64,000 nucleotides of DNA from UMGS1519 sp050951095 (GTDB lineage Bacteria; Actinomycetota; Coriobacteriia; Coriobacteriales; Eggerthellaceae). Positions 33,207-43,091 of the stretch are shown here, piece by piece. The notes beneath the pieces were generated by a model. It was given only the letters and a program-made list of their open reading frames with translations, ran no database searches and had not been told where the DNA came from. Location of the stretch: assembly GCA_050951095.1 (NCBI GenBank), contig JBMNIQ010000005.1, positions 62,001-126,000 of the forward strand. Reading direction: 5' to 3'. Position 1 is the first letter of the stretch. Each line of letters starts with the position of its first letter. Made by a program: the position numbers and the translations under genes.

Positions 33207-34472
33207 ATGAAGAACGAACTGAAAGTCATCGAAGGCGGCGGCGTCGCAAGCGCCCAGGGATTCACGGCGGCGGGCATCCATGCCGGGTTCCGCAAGGATC
33301 CGAACCGCTTGGACACGGCGCTCGTCGAGGCAGACGAGCTGTGCCCGGCTGCCGGCGTCTTCACGCAGAACGTGTTCTGCGCCGCACCGGTGCAGGTTTC
33401 GAAGAAGCACCTGGGCGCCGACGCGGCCGGCGTGGCGCGCGCAGTGGTCATCAACTCGGGCATCGCGAATGCGGCCACGGGCGATAAGGGCCTGACGGTG
33501 GCCGAGGAGACGGCGCAGATCGCCGCGGACGCCATCGGCTGCGACGCGCAGGACGTGCTGGTGGCATCCACGGGCGTCATCGGCCAGTTCCTTCCGCTGG
33601 ATCCGTTCCGCTCCGCGTTGCCGGAGCTGCATGCGTCGCTGTCGAAGGAGGGCATGCACGACGCGGCCCGCGCCATCATGACCACAGACACCGTCTCGAA
33701 GGAATACGCCGTCAGCTACGTCAGCGCCTGCGCGCCGTTCGTGGGCAAGACGTTCACGGTGGGCGGCATGGTGAAGGGCTCCGGCATGATCATGCCGAAC
33801 ATGGCCACGATGATCGCCGTCATCACCACGGACGCGCCGCTGACGCCCCATGCGCTGAAGCAGGCGCTGAAGCAGGCGGCGGACAAGAGCTTCAACCGTG
33901 TCACCGTGGACTCCGACACGTCCACGAACGATACCTGCCTCCTGTTCGCCAGCGGCAAGGCGGCGGCGGGCGGCGGGTTCGCCGCGAACGCCTCCATCAC
34001 TCCGGACTCCCCGGCATTTGCGGAATTCTGCGAGGCGCTGGACTACGTGGCGCAGAACCTTGCGCGCAAGATCGCCGGCGACGGCGAGGGCTGCACGAAG
34101 CTCGTGACGGTGAACGTGCGCGGCGCGGCTACGGACGAGGACGCCGATCTGGCCGCCCGTGCCGTGGCGAACTCCCCGCTCGTGAAGACGGCGGTGGCGG
34201 GCCACGATGCGAACTGGGGCCGCATCGCCGCGGCGTTGGGGAAGTCCGGCGCGAAGTTCGAGCAGCTGCAGACGGACATCGACATCATGGGGCTGCCGGT
34301 CTGCCGCGGCGGGCTGTCCGTGGCGTTCGACGAGGACGAAGCGCTGAAGCGCTTCGAGGACCCCGAGATCGTGCTGGACGTGGACCTGCACGCCGGCCCG
34401 GCGCAGACCACCATCTGGACGTGCGATCTGACGCACGAATACATTGCCATCAACGCGGATTACCGCAGCTAG
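33207..34472 (+). CDS. argJ: Glutamate N-acetyltransferase (ornithine acetyltransferase)
   Basis: 421 residues. GFTAAGIHAGFRKD near the start. The self-cleavage site lies in KGSGMIMPNMATMIAVITTD, where cleavage before the Thr gives alpha and beta chains with Thr as nucleophile. NRVTVDSDTSTNDT and AGHDANWGRI are further family motifs. ArgJ recycles the acetyl group from N-acetylornithine to glutamate; whether it also uses acetyl-CoA cannot be told. AGGAG lies 9 nt before ATG 33207. Gap to argB is 45 bp. Confidence 0.97.
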   Translation: MKNELKVIEGGGVASAQGFTAAGIHAGFRKDPNRLDTALVEADELCPAAGVFTQNVFCAAPVQVSKKHLGADAAGVARAVVINSGIANAATGDKGLTVAEETAQIAADAIGCDAQDVLVASTGVIGQFLPLDPFRSALPELHASLSKEGMHDAARAIMTTDTVSKEYAVSYVSACAPFVGKTFTVGGMVKGSGMIMPNMATMIAVITTDAPLTPHALKQALKQAADKSFNRVTVDSDTSTNDTCLLFASGKAAAGGGFAANASITPDSPAFAEFCEALDYVAQNLARKIAGDGEGCTKLVTVNVRGAATDEDADLAARAVANSPLVKTAVAGHDANWGRIAAALGKSGAKFEQLQTDIDIMGLPVCRGGLSVAFDEDEALKRFEDPEIVLDVDLHAGPAQTTIWTCDLTHEYIAINADYRS

Positions 34473-34517
34473 CGGCGCCGCCTGCGGGCGCTTTTGCGAA
34501 GGAGGAAGGGCAAGCAT

Positions 34518-35474
34518 ATGAAATTTGCGAACGACACGCGCGCCGACCAGTACGACCAGCGCGAGACGGCGCGCGTCATCTCGCGTGCGCTGCCGTGGAT
34601 CAAGGCCATCACCGGCAAGACCGTCGTCATCAAGTACGGCGGCAGCGCCATGGTCAACGAGGAGCTGCGCTCCCAGGTCATGAGCGACATCGTGCTGCTG
34701 AAGATCATGGGCGTGAACCCCGTGATCATCCATGGCGGCGGCACGGCCATCAGCACCGTCATGGACCGCTTCGGCCTGCCGGTCGAATTTCGCAACGGCC
34801 TGCGCGTGACCTCGGAGGAGGCCATGGACGTGGTGAAGATGGTCCTGGTGGGGCAGGTGAACCAGGAGCTCGTGCGCGCCATGAACTCGCACGGCAACCT
34901 GGCCGTGGGCGTGTCGGGCAGCGATGCCGGCACCGTCGTGGCCGAGCAGTCCGACCCGGCGCTGGGCCGCGTCGGCACCGTGACGCGCATCAACGCGGAT
35001 TACATCAACGCGCTCGTGGACGACGGCTACATCCCGGTCATCGCGTCCGTGGCCCTGGGCGACGACGGCGGGTACTTCAACGTGAACGCCGACCTGGTGG
35101 CCGGCGCCATCGCGGGCGCCATCGGGGCGCAGAAGGTCATCTTCCTCACGGATGTCGACGGCGTGTACCTGGACTTCAGCGACAAGTCCACGCTCATCTC
35201 GAACATGACGTTGGAAGAGGCGAAGAACCTGGTGGAAAGCGGGAAGCTGTCTTCGGGCATGATCCCGAAGATCACGGCCTGCACGAATGCGCTCGACCAG
35301 GGCGTGTACCGCGCGCACATCGTGAACGGCACGCAGCCGCACTCCATCCTCCTGGAGCTGCTGACGGACGAGGGCGCCGGCACGCTGGTGTACCGCACGG
35401 ATTCGGCGGACAACCACGAAGAGCATTCGCTGGGTTCCGTGGCCTCGAAACTGGTGGAGAACCTGGAGGAATAG
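34518..35474 (+). CDS. argB: Acetylglutamate kinase
   Basis: 318 residues. VVIKYGGSAM (phosphate-binding), NPVIIHGGGTAIS, RNGLRVTSEEAMDVVKMVL and FLTDVDGVY are the amino-acid-kinase/NAGK hallmarks. The N-terminal helix before KTVVIKYGG (residues 1-33) is long, as in the arginine-inhibited hexameric class, so feedback inhibition by arginine is likely (inference). ATG 34518 with GGAGGAAGGG upstream. Step 2 of the pathway; 95 bp before argD. Confidence 0.97.
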   Translation: MKFANDTRADQYDQRETARVISRALPWIKAITGKTVVIKYGGSAMVNEELRSQVMSDIVLLKIMGVNPVIIHGGGTAISTVMDRFGLPVEFRNGLRVTSEEAMDVVKMVLVGQVNQELVRAMNSHGNLAVGVSGSDAGTVVAEQSDPALGRVGTVTRINADYINALVDDGYIPVIASVALGDDGGYFNVNADLVAGAIAGAIGAQKVIFLTDVDGVYLDFSDKSTLISNMTLEEAKNLVESGKLSSGMIPKITACTNALDQGVYRAHIVNGTQPHSILLELLTDEGAGTLVYRTDSADNHEEHSLGSVASKLVENLEE

Positions 35475-35569
35475 CGCACGCGGCCCGCATGTGCGGCGGG
35501 CAGCGAGAACGAGAGACGAACCGGCGCCGGCCGCATCCCGGCGGCGCCGCTAACGGAAAGAGGACGGCT

Positions 35570-36787
35570 ATGTCACTTGAAGAACAGCAGGAGCTCGAAG
35601 ACGAATACGTCATGCATACGTTCGCCCGCAAACCGGTGCAGCTGGTTTCCGGCAACGGCATGACGGTCCAGGACGACAAGGGCAACGAATACGTGGATTT
35701 CATCGGCGGCATCGGCGTGTGCTGCCTGGGCCATTGCGCGCCCGTCGTGGCGGATGCCATCGCGGACCAGGCGCATAAGCTCATCCACGTCAGCAACTAC
35801 TACTACATCGAGAAGCGCGGCCAGCTGGCGCATATGCTCTCCGACATGCTGAACGAATGCGTGCCGGAGGCCGACCGCAAGCCGTGGAAGACGTTCTTCG
35901 CGAACTCCGGTGCCGAGGCGAACGAATGCGCCATCAAGCTGGCGCGCCTGTACTCGCGCGAGAAGGGCTGCGGCGGGCAGAACATCATCTCGCTGGAGCA
36001 CAGCTTCCACGGGCGCACGCTGGTCACTTTGGCCGCTACGCAGCAGCCGGTGAAGCAGGCGGCGTTCCAGCCGCTGCCCGGCGGCTTCCTGGCCGTGAAG
36101 CCGAACGATGTCGCGGCGCTGGAGCAGACGTTCGCCGCGCATCCGGACGGCATCGCCGCCATCCTGCTGGAGCCCATCCAAGGCGAAAGCGGCGTGCATC
36201 CGCTGACGACGGAGTACCTGCAGGCGGCCCTGAAGCTGGCGCATGACAACGGCGCGCTGCTGATCTGCGACGAGGTGCAGTGCGGCATCTACCGCGCCGG
36301 CACGTACCCGTTCGCCTACCAGCATGCCGACCTGCTGCCCGACATCGTCAGCATGGCGAAGGGCATCGCCGGCGGCTTCCCCATGGGCGCCTGCTCGGCG
36401 CGCGCGGAAGTGGCCGAGGTCTTCCAGCCCGGCCTGCACGGCTCCACGTTCGGCGGCAGCAACCTGGCGGTGTCCGCCTCGTACGCCACGCTGAACGCGC
36501 TGCAGGAGCAGGGCATCGCGCAGCACGTTGCGGAGGTGGGCGACTACCTGATGCAGCAGCTGTCCCAGATCCCCGGTCTGCACGGCGTGCGCGGCAAGGG
36601 CCTCATGGTGGCCTGCGACCTGCCGGAGGGCGTGGATGCATTCCAGGTGGTCCTGAAGGCGCTCGACGCCGGGCTGCTGTTGAACGCCACGGGCCCGAGC
36701 ACGCTGCGCTTCCTTCCGCCGCTGATCTGCGAGAAGGAGCACGTGGACGCGCTTGTCGCAAAGCTGCCGGCCCTTATCGCCGGGTAG
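35570..36787 (+). CDS. argD: Acetylornithine aminotransferase
   Basis: 405 residues, class III PLP aminotransferase. GIGVCCLGHCAP, FFANSGAEANECAIKLAR, SFHGRTLVTL, LLEPIQGESGV and ICDEVQCGIYRAGT are the usual landmarks. The PLP lysine is in VSMAKGIAGGFPMGA. It converts N-acetylglutamate semialdehyde to N-acetylornithine and may also serve succinyl-diaminopimelate. The start at 35570 is preceded by AAAGAGGA. argR follows within about 30 bp. Confidence 0.96.
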   Translation: MSLEEQQELEDEYVMHTFARKPVQLVSGNGMTVQDDKGNEYVDFIGGIGVCCLGHCAPVVADAIADQAHKLIHVSNYYYIEKRGQLAHMLSDMLNECVPEADRKPWKTFFANSGAEANECAIKLARLYSREKGCGGQNIISLEHSFHGRTLVTLAATQQPVKQAAFQPLPGGFLAVKPNDVAALEQTFAAHPDGIAAILLEPIQGESGVHPLTTEYLQAALKLAHDNGALLICDEVQCGIYRAGTYPFAYQHADLLPDIVSMAKGIAGGFPMGACSARAEVAEVFQPGLHGSTFGGSNLAVSASYATLNALQEQGIAQHVAEVGDYLMQQLSQIPGLHGVRGKGLMVACDLPEGVDAFQVVLKALDAGLLLNATGPSTLRFLPPLICEKEHVDALVAKLPALIAG

Positions 36788-36819
36788 GACGGCATCGAAA
36801 GGAACGGGTGATCCGAGAT

Positions 36820-37245
36820 ATGGGCAAGCGCGAGGAGCGGCAGACGGCCATTCGCGATATCGTCCGCCATCAGCAGGTGCGAACGCAGCGCGGGTTGGCC
36901 GACCAGCTCAAGCAGCGCGGCTTCGAATGCACGCAGGCCACGGTTTCGCGCGATATCGGCGAGATCGGCCTGCTGAAGTCCGCGCAGGGGTACTACGCCC
37001 TGCCGGAGGACATGGTGTTGGAGCGCGTGATCGGCGACATGGCCGAGACGTTCGAGGACGCGGGGAACCTGCTGGTCATCAAGACGCGTTCGGGCGGCGC
37101 TCCCATCCTGGCCGAGGCCATCGACAACGCGGAGATCGAGGGCCTGGTGGGTTCCGTGGCGGGCGACAACACGATCCTGGTGATTGCAAAAACGCCAGAA
37201 TATGCAGTAATAATTGAAAAGATGTTTATGAATATGCGCAAATAG
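36820..37245 (+). CDS. argR: Arginine repressor
   Basis: 141 residues. The N-terminal winged helix KREERQTAIRDIVRHQQ...GFECTQATVSRDIGEIGLLK contains the TQATVSRDI recognition element. The C-terminal arginine-binding/hexamerisation domain has GGAPILAEAIDN and GLVGSVAGDNTILVIAKT. An in-frame GTG at 36808 would add four residues and has a closer AAAGGA; I kept the ATG. Sits between argD and argG. Its last 15 codons overlap ARG-box-like sequence (37198-37240), so it may control both argG and its own mRNA end. Confidence 0.95.
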   Translation: MGKREERQTAIRDIVRHQQVRTQRGLADQLKQRGFECTQATVSRDIGEIGLLKSAQGYYALPEDMVLERVIGDMAETFEDAGNLLVIKTRSGGAPILAEAIDNAEIEGLVGSVAGDNTILVIAKTPEYAVIIEKMFMNMRK

Positions 37246-37269
37246 TGTATATTTCAATAATCATATACA
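37198..37269 (+). promoter_or_regulatory. argG promoter region with ARG boxes, partly inside argR
   Basis: GAATATGCA (37198-37206) and TGAATATGCG (37229-37238) lie in the final codons of argR. TGTATAT-N10-ATATACA (37246-37269) is a perfect 7-bp dyad right after its stop. The GAATATGCA core is identical to the element before argC. TATACA (37264-37269) may be the -10 box, as at argC. Confidence 0.65.
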
Positions 37270-37345
37270 AACAAAGCAACGTGGCGTAGGATAATGAGCC
37301 ACGAACTGATGAGACGCAGCTTCGGCTGAGGGAAAGGAAGAGGAC

Positions 37346-38563
37346 ATGGCGAAGGATAAGGTTGTTCTGGCCTACTCCGGCGGACTGGATACGTCCGTCT
37401 GCGTGAAGTGGCTCATGGACGAGAAGGACCTGGACGTCTACTGCATGGTCGGCGAGGTCGGTCAGGAGCACGACGGTTTGGAGAAGGTCCGCGACCGCGC
37501 CCTGAAGGTCGGCGCCAAGGAATGCGTCATCGCCGACATGCGCCAGGAGCTGGCTGACGAGTACCTGGACAAGGCGCTGGCCGCAAACGCCCTGTACGAG
37601 GGCAAGTACCCGCTGCTGTCCGCCCTGACCCGCCCGCTCATCTCGAAGCACCTGGTGGATTACGCGCATCAGGTGGGCGCGAAGTACATCGCGCACGGCT
37701 GCACCGGCAAGGGCAACGACCAGGTCCGCTTCGAGACTTCCATCGCTGCGCTCGATCCCTCCATCGAGATCATCGCCCCGGTCCGCGAGTGGGATCTGAC
37801 GACGCGCGAGTCCGAGATGGAATATGCTGCCGCGCACGGCGTGGAGATCGACGTCACGAAGAAGTCGCCGTATTCCATCGACGACAACCTGTGGGGCCGC
37901 GCCATCGAATGCGGCGTGCTGGAGGATCCCTGGAACGAGCCGCCGGCCGACATCTGGACCGTTACGGTCGACCCTGAGAAGGCCCCGGACACGCCCGAGA
38001 TCGTCGACATCGACTTCGAGAGCGGCCTGCCGGTTGCCATCAACGGCGAGAAGATGAGCTACCTGGACTGCATCTACAAGATGAACGAGATCTCCGGCCG
38101 CAACGGCTACGGCCGCCTGGACATGGTGGAGAACCGCCTTGTGGGCCTGAAGAGCCGCGAATGCTACGAGCAGCCCGGCGCGCTGGCGCTCATCACGGCG
38201 CATCAGGCGCTGGAAGACTGCTGCCTGGAGCTGGAGCTGCAGCATTACAAGCCGCAGCTGGAGGCCGAATGGGCCATCCTGGTGTACAACGGCCAGTGGT
38301 TCAGCCCGCTGAAGAACGCCATCGACGCGTTCATGGCGTATGCGCAGACGTGCGTGACCGGCACCATCCGCCTGAAGTTCTACAAGGGCAGCTGCACGGT
38401 CATCGGCCGCAAGAGCAAGTTCTCCCTGTACGACCACAGCCTGGCAACGTACGGCGAGGGCGACGCCTTCGACCGCACGCTGTCGAAGGGCTTCATCCAG
38501 CTGTACCAGCTGCCCGTGAAGACGTGGGCTGCGAACCGCCGCGAGAACGGCGTCTCCGAGTAA
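37346..38563 (+). CDS. argG: Argininosuccinate synthase
   Basis: 405 residues. The N-terminal ATP pyrophosphatase P-loop is VVLAYSGGLDTSVCVKWL. IAHGCTGKGNDQVRFE, SPYSIDDNLWGRAIECG and YYKGS-type FYKGSCTVIGRKS identify ArgG (class close to low-GC and actinobacterial forms). It joins citrulline and aspartate using ATP. GGAAGAGG lies just upstream of the ATG. Separate promoter from argC-R through the ARG-box region; argH follows 137 bp later. Confidence 0.97.
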   Translation: MAKDKVVLAYSGGLDTSVCVKWLMDEKDLDVYCMVGEVGQEHDGLEKVRDRALKVGAKECVIADMRQELADEYLDKALAANALYEGKYPLLSALTRPLISKHLVDYAHQVGAKYIAHGCTGKGNDQVRFETSIAALDPSIEIIAPVREWDLTTRESEMEYAAAHGVEIDVTKKSPYSIDDNLWGRAIECGVLEDPWNEPPADIWTVTVDPEKAPDTPEIVDIDFESGLPVAINGEKMSYLDCIYKMNEISGRNGYGRLDMVENRLVGLKSRECYEQPGALALITAHQALEDCCLELELQHYKPQLEAEWAILVYNGQWFSPLKNAIDAFMAYAQTCVTGTIRLKFYKGSCTVIGRKSKFSLYDHSLATYGEGDAFDRTLSKGFIQLYQLPVKTWAANRRENGVSE

Positions 38564-38700
38564 TTGATAGGGATTCCCTGCCAGCCGTTGCGTTTCTGCT
38601 GGCGGCGGGGTAGATTTACGCGGAAGGTTTGCCGCACAACACATGCCGAAATCGATGCCGGTCCGCCAGTGGCCGGCATCTTCATTGAAGGAGGCCGACG

Positions 38701-40092
38701 ATGGCACTTTGGTCCGGACGCTTCGAGCAGGGCGTCAGCGAATTCACGCAGCAATACGGCGCGTCGCTGCCCGTTGACAAGGCAATGTACAAGCAGGACA
38801 TTGCCGGATCCCGTGCACATGCGCGCATGCTGGCCCACCAGGGCGTCATCACGGACGCGGATGCGGAGGCCATCGTCAAGGGCCTGGACGATGTCGAGGC
38901 CGATATCGACAACGGCGACTTCGCATTCGACATCAACGACGAGGACATCCACATGTCCGTGGAGCGGGCGCTCACGGAGAAGATCGGCGCCCCCGGCGCG
39001 CGCCTGCATACGGGCCGCAGCCGCAACGACCAGGTGGCCACAGACGACCGCCTGTTTGCGAAGCACCTTTGCGACGAGCTCTCGGAGGACCTGTGCGAGA
39101 TTCGCCAGACGCTCATCGACCAGGCCGAGAAGCACTTCGACGTCATCCTGCCGGGCTACACGCACATGCAGCATGCGCAGCCGGTGCTGTTCTCGCATCA
39201 TATGCTGGCGTATTTCTGGATGTTCTCGCGCGACTTCACGCGCATCCGGGCGGCACGGCGCGCCGCGGATGTGAACCCGCTGGGCTCGGCGGCGCTGGCG
39301 GGCACCACGTATCCGCTGGACCGCCACATGACGGCGGACCTGCTGGGATTCTCCGATGTCACGCCGAATTCGCTCGATGCCGTCTCCGACCGCGATTTCC
39401 TCCTGGACCTGGATTACGCGTGCGCCGTGGCCATGATGCACCTGTCGCGCCTGTGCGAGGAGATCGTGCTGTGGTCCACATCCGAGTTCGGCTTCATCAC
39501 GCTGTCCGACTCGTTCAGCACGGGCAGCTCCATCATGCCGCAGAAGAAGAACCCCGACTTCGCGGAGCTGACGCGCGGCAAGACCGGCCGCGTGGTGGGC
39601 GATCTGGTGGCGCTGCTGGTCACCATGAAGTCGCTGCCCCTTGCGTACAACAAGGACCTGCAGGAGGACAAGGAGGGCGTCATCGACGCCACGAAGACGC
39701 TGCATGATGCGCTGACGTGCGTGGACGGCATGATCTCCACCATGAAGGTGAATGCGGACGCCATGCTGGCGCAGGCGCAGAAGGGCTTCCTGGCCGCAAC
39801 GGACGTGGCCGACTACCTGGCGAAGAAGGGCATGCCGTTCCGCAAGGCGCACGAGATCGTGGGCCATCTCGTGCTGGAATGCGAGAAGCGCGGCTGCGAC
39901 CTGTCCGACCTGACGCTGGACGATTTCAAGCGCGAAAGCGACTTGTTCGAAGCGGATATCGCCGGCGCGTTGGACCTGCCGGCCATCGTTGCCGCCCGCA
40001 CCACGGAAGGCGGCACCGGCAATGCGGCCGTGCGCGTACAAATGGAGAAAGCGAAGGGAGTCCTTTCCGACGACCGTGCGATGCTAGAATAA
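38701..40092 (+). CDS. argH: Argininosuccinate lyase
   Basis: 463 residues. ALWSGRFEQG at the start, HTGRSRNDQVATD, GYTHMQHAQPVLFSHH and the superfamily signature GSSIMPQKKNPD are all intact. It releases fumarate to give arginine. AAGGAGG lies 8 nt before ATG 38701. The following penicillin-binding protein gene begins 27 bp after the stop, so the two may be partly cotranscribed. argF is not found in the cluster. Confidence 0.98.
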   Translation: MALWSGRFEQGVSEFTQQYGASLPVDKAMYKQDIAGSRAHARMLAHQGVITDADAEAIVKGLDDVEADIDNGDFAFDINDEDIHMSVERALTEKIGAPGARLHTGRSRNDQVATDDRLFAKHLCDELSEDLCEIRQTLIDQAEKHFDVILPGYTHMQHAQPVLFSHHMLAYFWMFSRDFTRIRAARRAADVNPLGSAALAGTTYPLDRHMTADLLGFSDVTPNSLDAVSDRDFLLDLDYACAVAMMHLSRLCEEIVLWSTSEFGFITLSDSFSTGSSIMPQKKNPDFAELTRGKTGRVVGDLVALLVTMKSLPLAYNKDLQEDKEGVIDATKTLHDALTCVDGMISTMKVNADAMLAQAQKGFLAATDVADYLAKKGMPFRKAHEIVGHLVLECEKRGCDLSDLTLDDFKRESDLFEADIAGALDLPAIVAARTTEGGTGNAAVRVQMEKAKGVLSDDRAMLE

Positions 40093-40119
40093 ACGGGTTG
40101 TATCGCATTTGGAGGTACC

Positions 40120-42366
40120 TTGGGCTCGAGAGTAATCAAGAACAGGCGCGGAACCAAGCGCAAGCACCCCATCATCGGCGTGCTCTATGTGCTTGCGGCG
40201 CTCACCATCCTTCTGGTGATGGGCGTTCTGGGTGTGTGCGCGGTCTGCCAGTCCTGGCTTCAGGACCTGCCCGATTACACCGACCAGTCGTATTACGAGA
40301 TGTCGCAGAAGACGCGCGTGTACGCAAACGACCGCAAGACGCTGCTTGCGGAATTCTACCTGGAGGACCGCGACCCGGTGACCCAGGACCAGATCAGCGA
40401 ATATGTATGGAAGGGCACCGTGGACACGGAGGACGTCCGCTTCTACGAGCATAACGGCGTCGACGTTCAGGGCATCCTGCGTGCCGTGTACGTGAACCTG
40501 ACGGGGCAGGGCTCCGAAGGCGCTTCCACCATCACGCAGCAGCTCGTGCGCAACACCGTGCTGGCCTCGGAGGCCAGCGAGAGCACGCTGAAGCGCAAGG
40601 TGCGCGAGGCGTATATCGCCATCAAGCTGGAGCAGATGTACTCGAAGGACCAGATCCTGCTCATGTACCTGAACACCATCAACTACGGCTCGGGCGTCTA
40701 CGGCATCCAGGCTGCGGCCCAGAAGTACTATTCGAAGGATGCGAAGGACCTCACCATCGCCCAGGCGGCAACGCTGATCGGCATTCCGCAATCGCCGACG
40801 GAGAACAACCCCATCGACCATCCGGACGCGTGCAAGAAGCGCCGCAATGTGGTGCTGCAGCGCATGCTGACGAATGGCACCATCACGCAGGACGAGTACG
40901 ACAAGGCCGTGAAGCAGAAGCTGGGGCTGAAGGTCAGCTCGAAGACGTCGCAGAACGGCATCTACAAGTACCCGTACTTCACCAGCTACGTGCGCGACAC
41001 GCTGCTTGACATGTACCCGTCCGACACGGTGTACAAGGGCGGCTTGACGGTCTACACCACGCTGGACCCGAAGGTCCAGAAGGCGGCGAACCAGGCGGCG
41101 AAGAACAAGGAAGCCACCATCGACAGCGACTTGGAAGTGGCCATGACGGTCATCGACCCGGACAACGGCTACATCAAGGCCATCGTGGGCGGCAGGGACT
41201 ACTCGAAGAACCAGTACAACCTGGCAACGCAGGCGAAGCGCCAGCCCGGTTCGTCGTTCAAGACGTTCACGCTCGTGGGATGCATCGAGAACCATATGGA
41301 TCCGAATAACACGTACGTGAACTGCGGCTCCACGGCCACGCTGGGCAACTGGACCGTCTCGAACATCGATCAGAACAACTACGGCACGCGTACCGTCACA
41401 AGCGCGTTCGCCGTGTCTTCGAACACCGGCTTCGCGCGCCTGTGCGAATGGCTGGGCGCCGACAAGGTCGTGGACGTGGCGAAGCGCATGGGCATCACGT
41501 CCGACCTGTACGCCGTGCCGTCCATCACGCTCGGCTCGTACGGCGTCACCACATTGGAGATGGCGGATGCCTATGCCACCATCGCGAACGGCGGCACGCA
41601 TCACGATGCACGCTGCATCTCCGACATCCAGGACTCGTCCGGCAACACCATCTACACGGCGGACACCACGGGTAACAAGGTGCTCAGCACGGAAGTTGCC
41701 ATGGCAGCCGAGAAGTCCATGGAAAGCGTCCTGAAGAGCGGCGGCACCGGCACGGCGGCGAAGCTGTCGAACGGCCAGGTGGCTGCCGGCAAGACGGGCA
41801 CGTCCGAGGAATACCGCGACAGCTGGTTCGTCGGATTCACGCCGCAATACTCCGTGGCCTGCTGGATGGGCGCCCGCAAAGAGCGCTCCATGAGCTCGGG
41901 CCTCGAGGTGGCGGACGTGTTCGCGGACTTCATGGACACGGCGCTGGCCGGGCAGAAGACGGAGGATTTCCCGGACGCGGACAGCCCGGATTACAAGACC
42001 ATCAACGATTCCGACCTGGATATCCACAGCGGAAGCTCGTCGTCTTCGTCCAGCTCGTCGTCCTCTTCGTCGTCTAGCAGCAGCGCGTACTACAGCTCCA
42101 GCACGGCTACCGGCACCACGGGCACGTATTCCTCGTCGTCCGGCAGCTCGTCGTCTTCGACCGGCTCTTCGAGCGGCTCGTCATCCGGCAAGTCGTCTTC
42201 CGCCGCCTCGTCGTCCACCACGAACAAGGTGGCATACCGCCTGGAATCCTCCGAAGATGCGAACGGGTCCGGGCTGTTCGAAGCGGAAGGCACTGCGAAT
42301 TCCGCGCGGGTGGCCGCGCGCTTCTATCCCGAATCGTCATCGAGTAACAAGACGCTGGTTGCCTAG
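40120..42366 (+). CDS. Class A penicillin-binding protein with serine-rich tail (copy 1)
   Basis: 748 residues from TTG 40120 (GGAGG just upstream; no in-frame ATG before the membrane helix). One N-terminal helix (about 18-43) is followed by a GT51 glycosyltransferase domain with TEDVRFYEHNGVD and EGASTITQQLVRN. The transpeptidase domain has SSFK (catalytic Ser378), SSN (433-435) and KTG (558-560). It polymerises and cross-links peptidoglycan outside the membrane. The last about 110 residues are Ser-dominated low-complexity sequence (about 640-715) ending in a short globular-looking tail. Convergent with a close paralogue at 43092-45272. Confidence 0.95.
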   Translation: MGSRVIKNRRGTKRKHPIIGVLYVLAALTILLVMGVLGVCAVCQSWLQDLPDYTDQSYYEMSQKTRVYANDRKTLLAEFYLEDRDPVTQDQISEYVWKGTVDTEDVRFYEHNGVDVQGILRAVYVNLTGQGSEGASTITQQLVRNTVLASEASESTLKRKVREAYIAIKLEQMYSKDQILLMYLNTINYGSGVYGIQAAAQKYYSKDAKDLTIAQAATLIGIPQSPTENNPIDHPDACKKRRNVVLQRMLTNGTITQDEYDKAVKQKLGLKVSSKTSQNGIYKYPYFTSYVRDTLLDMYPSDTVYKGGLTVYTTLDPKVQKAANQAAKNKEATIDSDLEVAMTVIDPDNGYIKAIVGGRDYSKNQYNLATQAKRQPGSSFKTFTLVGCIENHMDPNNTYVNCGSTATLGNWTVSNIDQNNYGTRTVTSAFAVSSNTGFARLCEWLGADKVVDVAKRMGITSDLYAVPSITLGSYGVTTLEMADAYATIANGGTHHDARCISDIQDSSGNTIYTADTTGNKVLSTEVAMAAEKSMESVLKSGGTGTAAKLSNGQVAAGKTGTSEEYRDSWFVGFTPQYSVACWMGARKERSMSSGLEVADVFADFMDTALAGQKTEDFPDADSPDYKTINDSDLDIHSGSSSSSSSSSSSSSSSSSAYYSSSTATGTTGTYSSSSGSSSSSTGSSSGSSSGKSSSAASSSTTNKVAYRLESSEDANGSGLFEAEGTANSARVAARFYPESSSSNKTLVA

Positions 42367-42390
42367 GGCAACGGCGCAGAAAGCAGGCAA

Positions 42391-42885
42391 ATGAAGAAGA
42401 AGTTCCTCGCAATCATGATGACCGTCCTCTGCGTGGCGCTTGCCGGCGTGCTGGCCGGGTGCGGTTCGAACGGAAGCACGGCATCGTCGTCGAGCTCCGA
42501 TTCCGCCTCTGCGAACCGCGAGTACATGTCGAACGCGAACACGATCATCAGCCAGCTGCAGGATAACCTGAACGATTTCTCGGATGCCGTGGCGAATGAC
42601 GACCTGGTATCCATGAAGGCCGCGGCGAAGAAGGCATCGGGCAGCATCGACGACTTCGAGAAGCTGCAGCCCACGGATACGCTGAAGTCCGTGCATCAGG
42701 AATACACGAAGGGCTGCGACGAGCTGAAGGAGGCCTTGGACGATTACATCGACCTGTACTCCGATCAGAAGAAGTCGAAGCTTTCCACCAGCGAGTACAA
42801 AAGCCGCCTGAAGAAGATTCAGGACAAGTACAACAGCGGCATCGCGCATCTGAAGAAGGGCGACGAGCAGGCAACGTCGCTGTAA
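42391..42885 (+). CDS. Small lipoprotein, unknown function
   Basis: 164 residues. A type II signal (MKKKFLAIMMTVLCVALAGVLAGC) has the lipobox LAGC, with the lipidated Cys at 24. A Ser/Gly linker (SNGSTASSSSSDSASA) leads to a roughly 115-residue, mostly helical, Lys/Asp-rich domain with heptad-like spacing (ISQLQDNLNDFSDAV...LKEALDDYIDLYSD). No enzymatic motif. It lies 24 bp after the penicillin-binding protein gene and probably shares its transcript, so a cell-envelope role is likely (inference). A terminator follows. Confidence 0.85.
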   Translation: MKKKFLAIMMTVLCVALAGVLAGCGSNGSTASSSSSDSASANREYMSNANTIISQLQDNLNDFSDAVANDDLVSMKAAAKKASGSIDDFEKLQPTDTLKSVHQEYTKGCDELKEALDDYIDLYSDQKKSKLSTSEYKSRLKKIQDKYNSGIAHLKKGDEQATSL

Positions 42886-42914
42886 GCCTGCAACAAGGCA
42901 TATCATCGCGAAAG

Positions 42915-42950
42915 AAGGGGGCGTCCGGTCGAATGCCGGGCGCCCCCTTT
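42915..42950. terminator. Terminator between convergent lipoprotein and PBP genes
   Basis: A 14-bp stem (left arm 42915-42928, right arm 42936-42949, one G-U pair) with a 7-nt loop. A-rich sequence flanks one side and TTT the other, so it can work in both directions. Confidence 0.8.
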
Positions 42951-43091
42951 GCGTCTATCGGCCGGGGCGGCTTCCGAACCCGACACGGAGGCGGGGCAGG
43001 CTCCCGGGCACTCGTCGGGCGTCGCTTCGGTTACCCGCAGCCCGCCGGCGTGTTAGCGGACCCGGCGCTTCGCAAGGCGCCGCCGCGCGCC

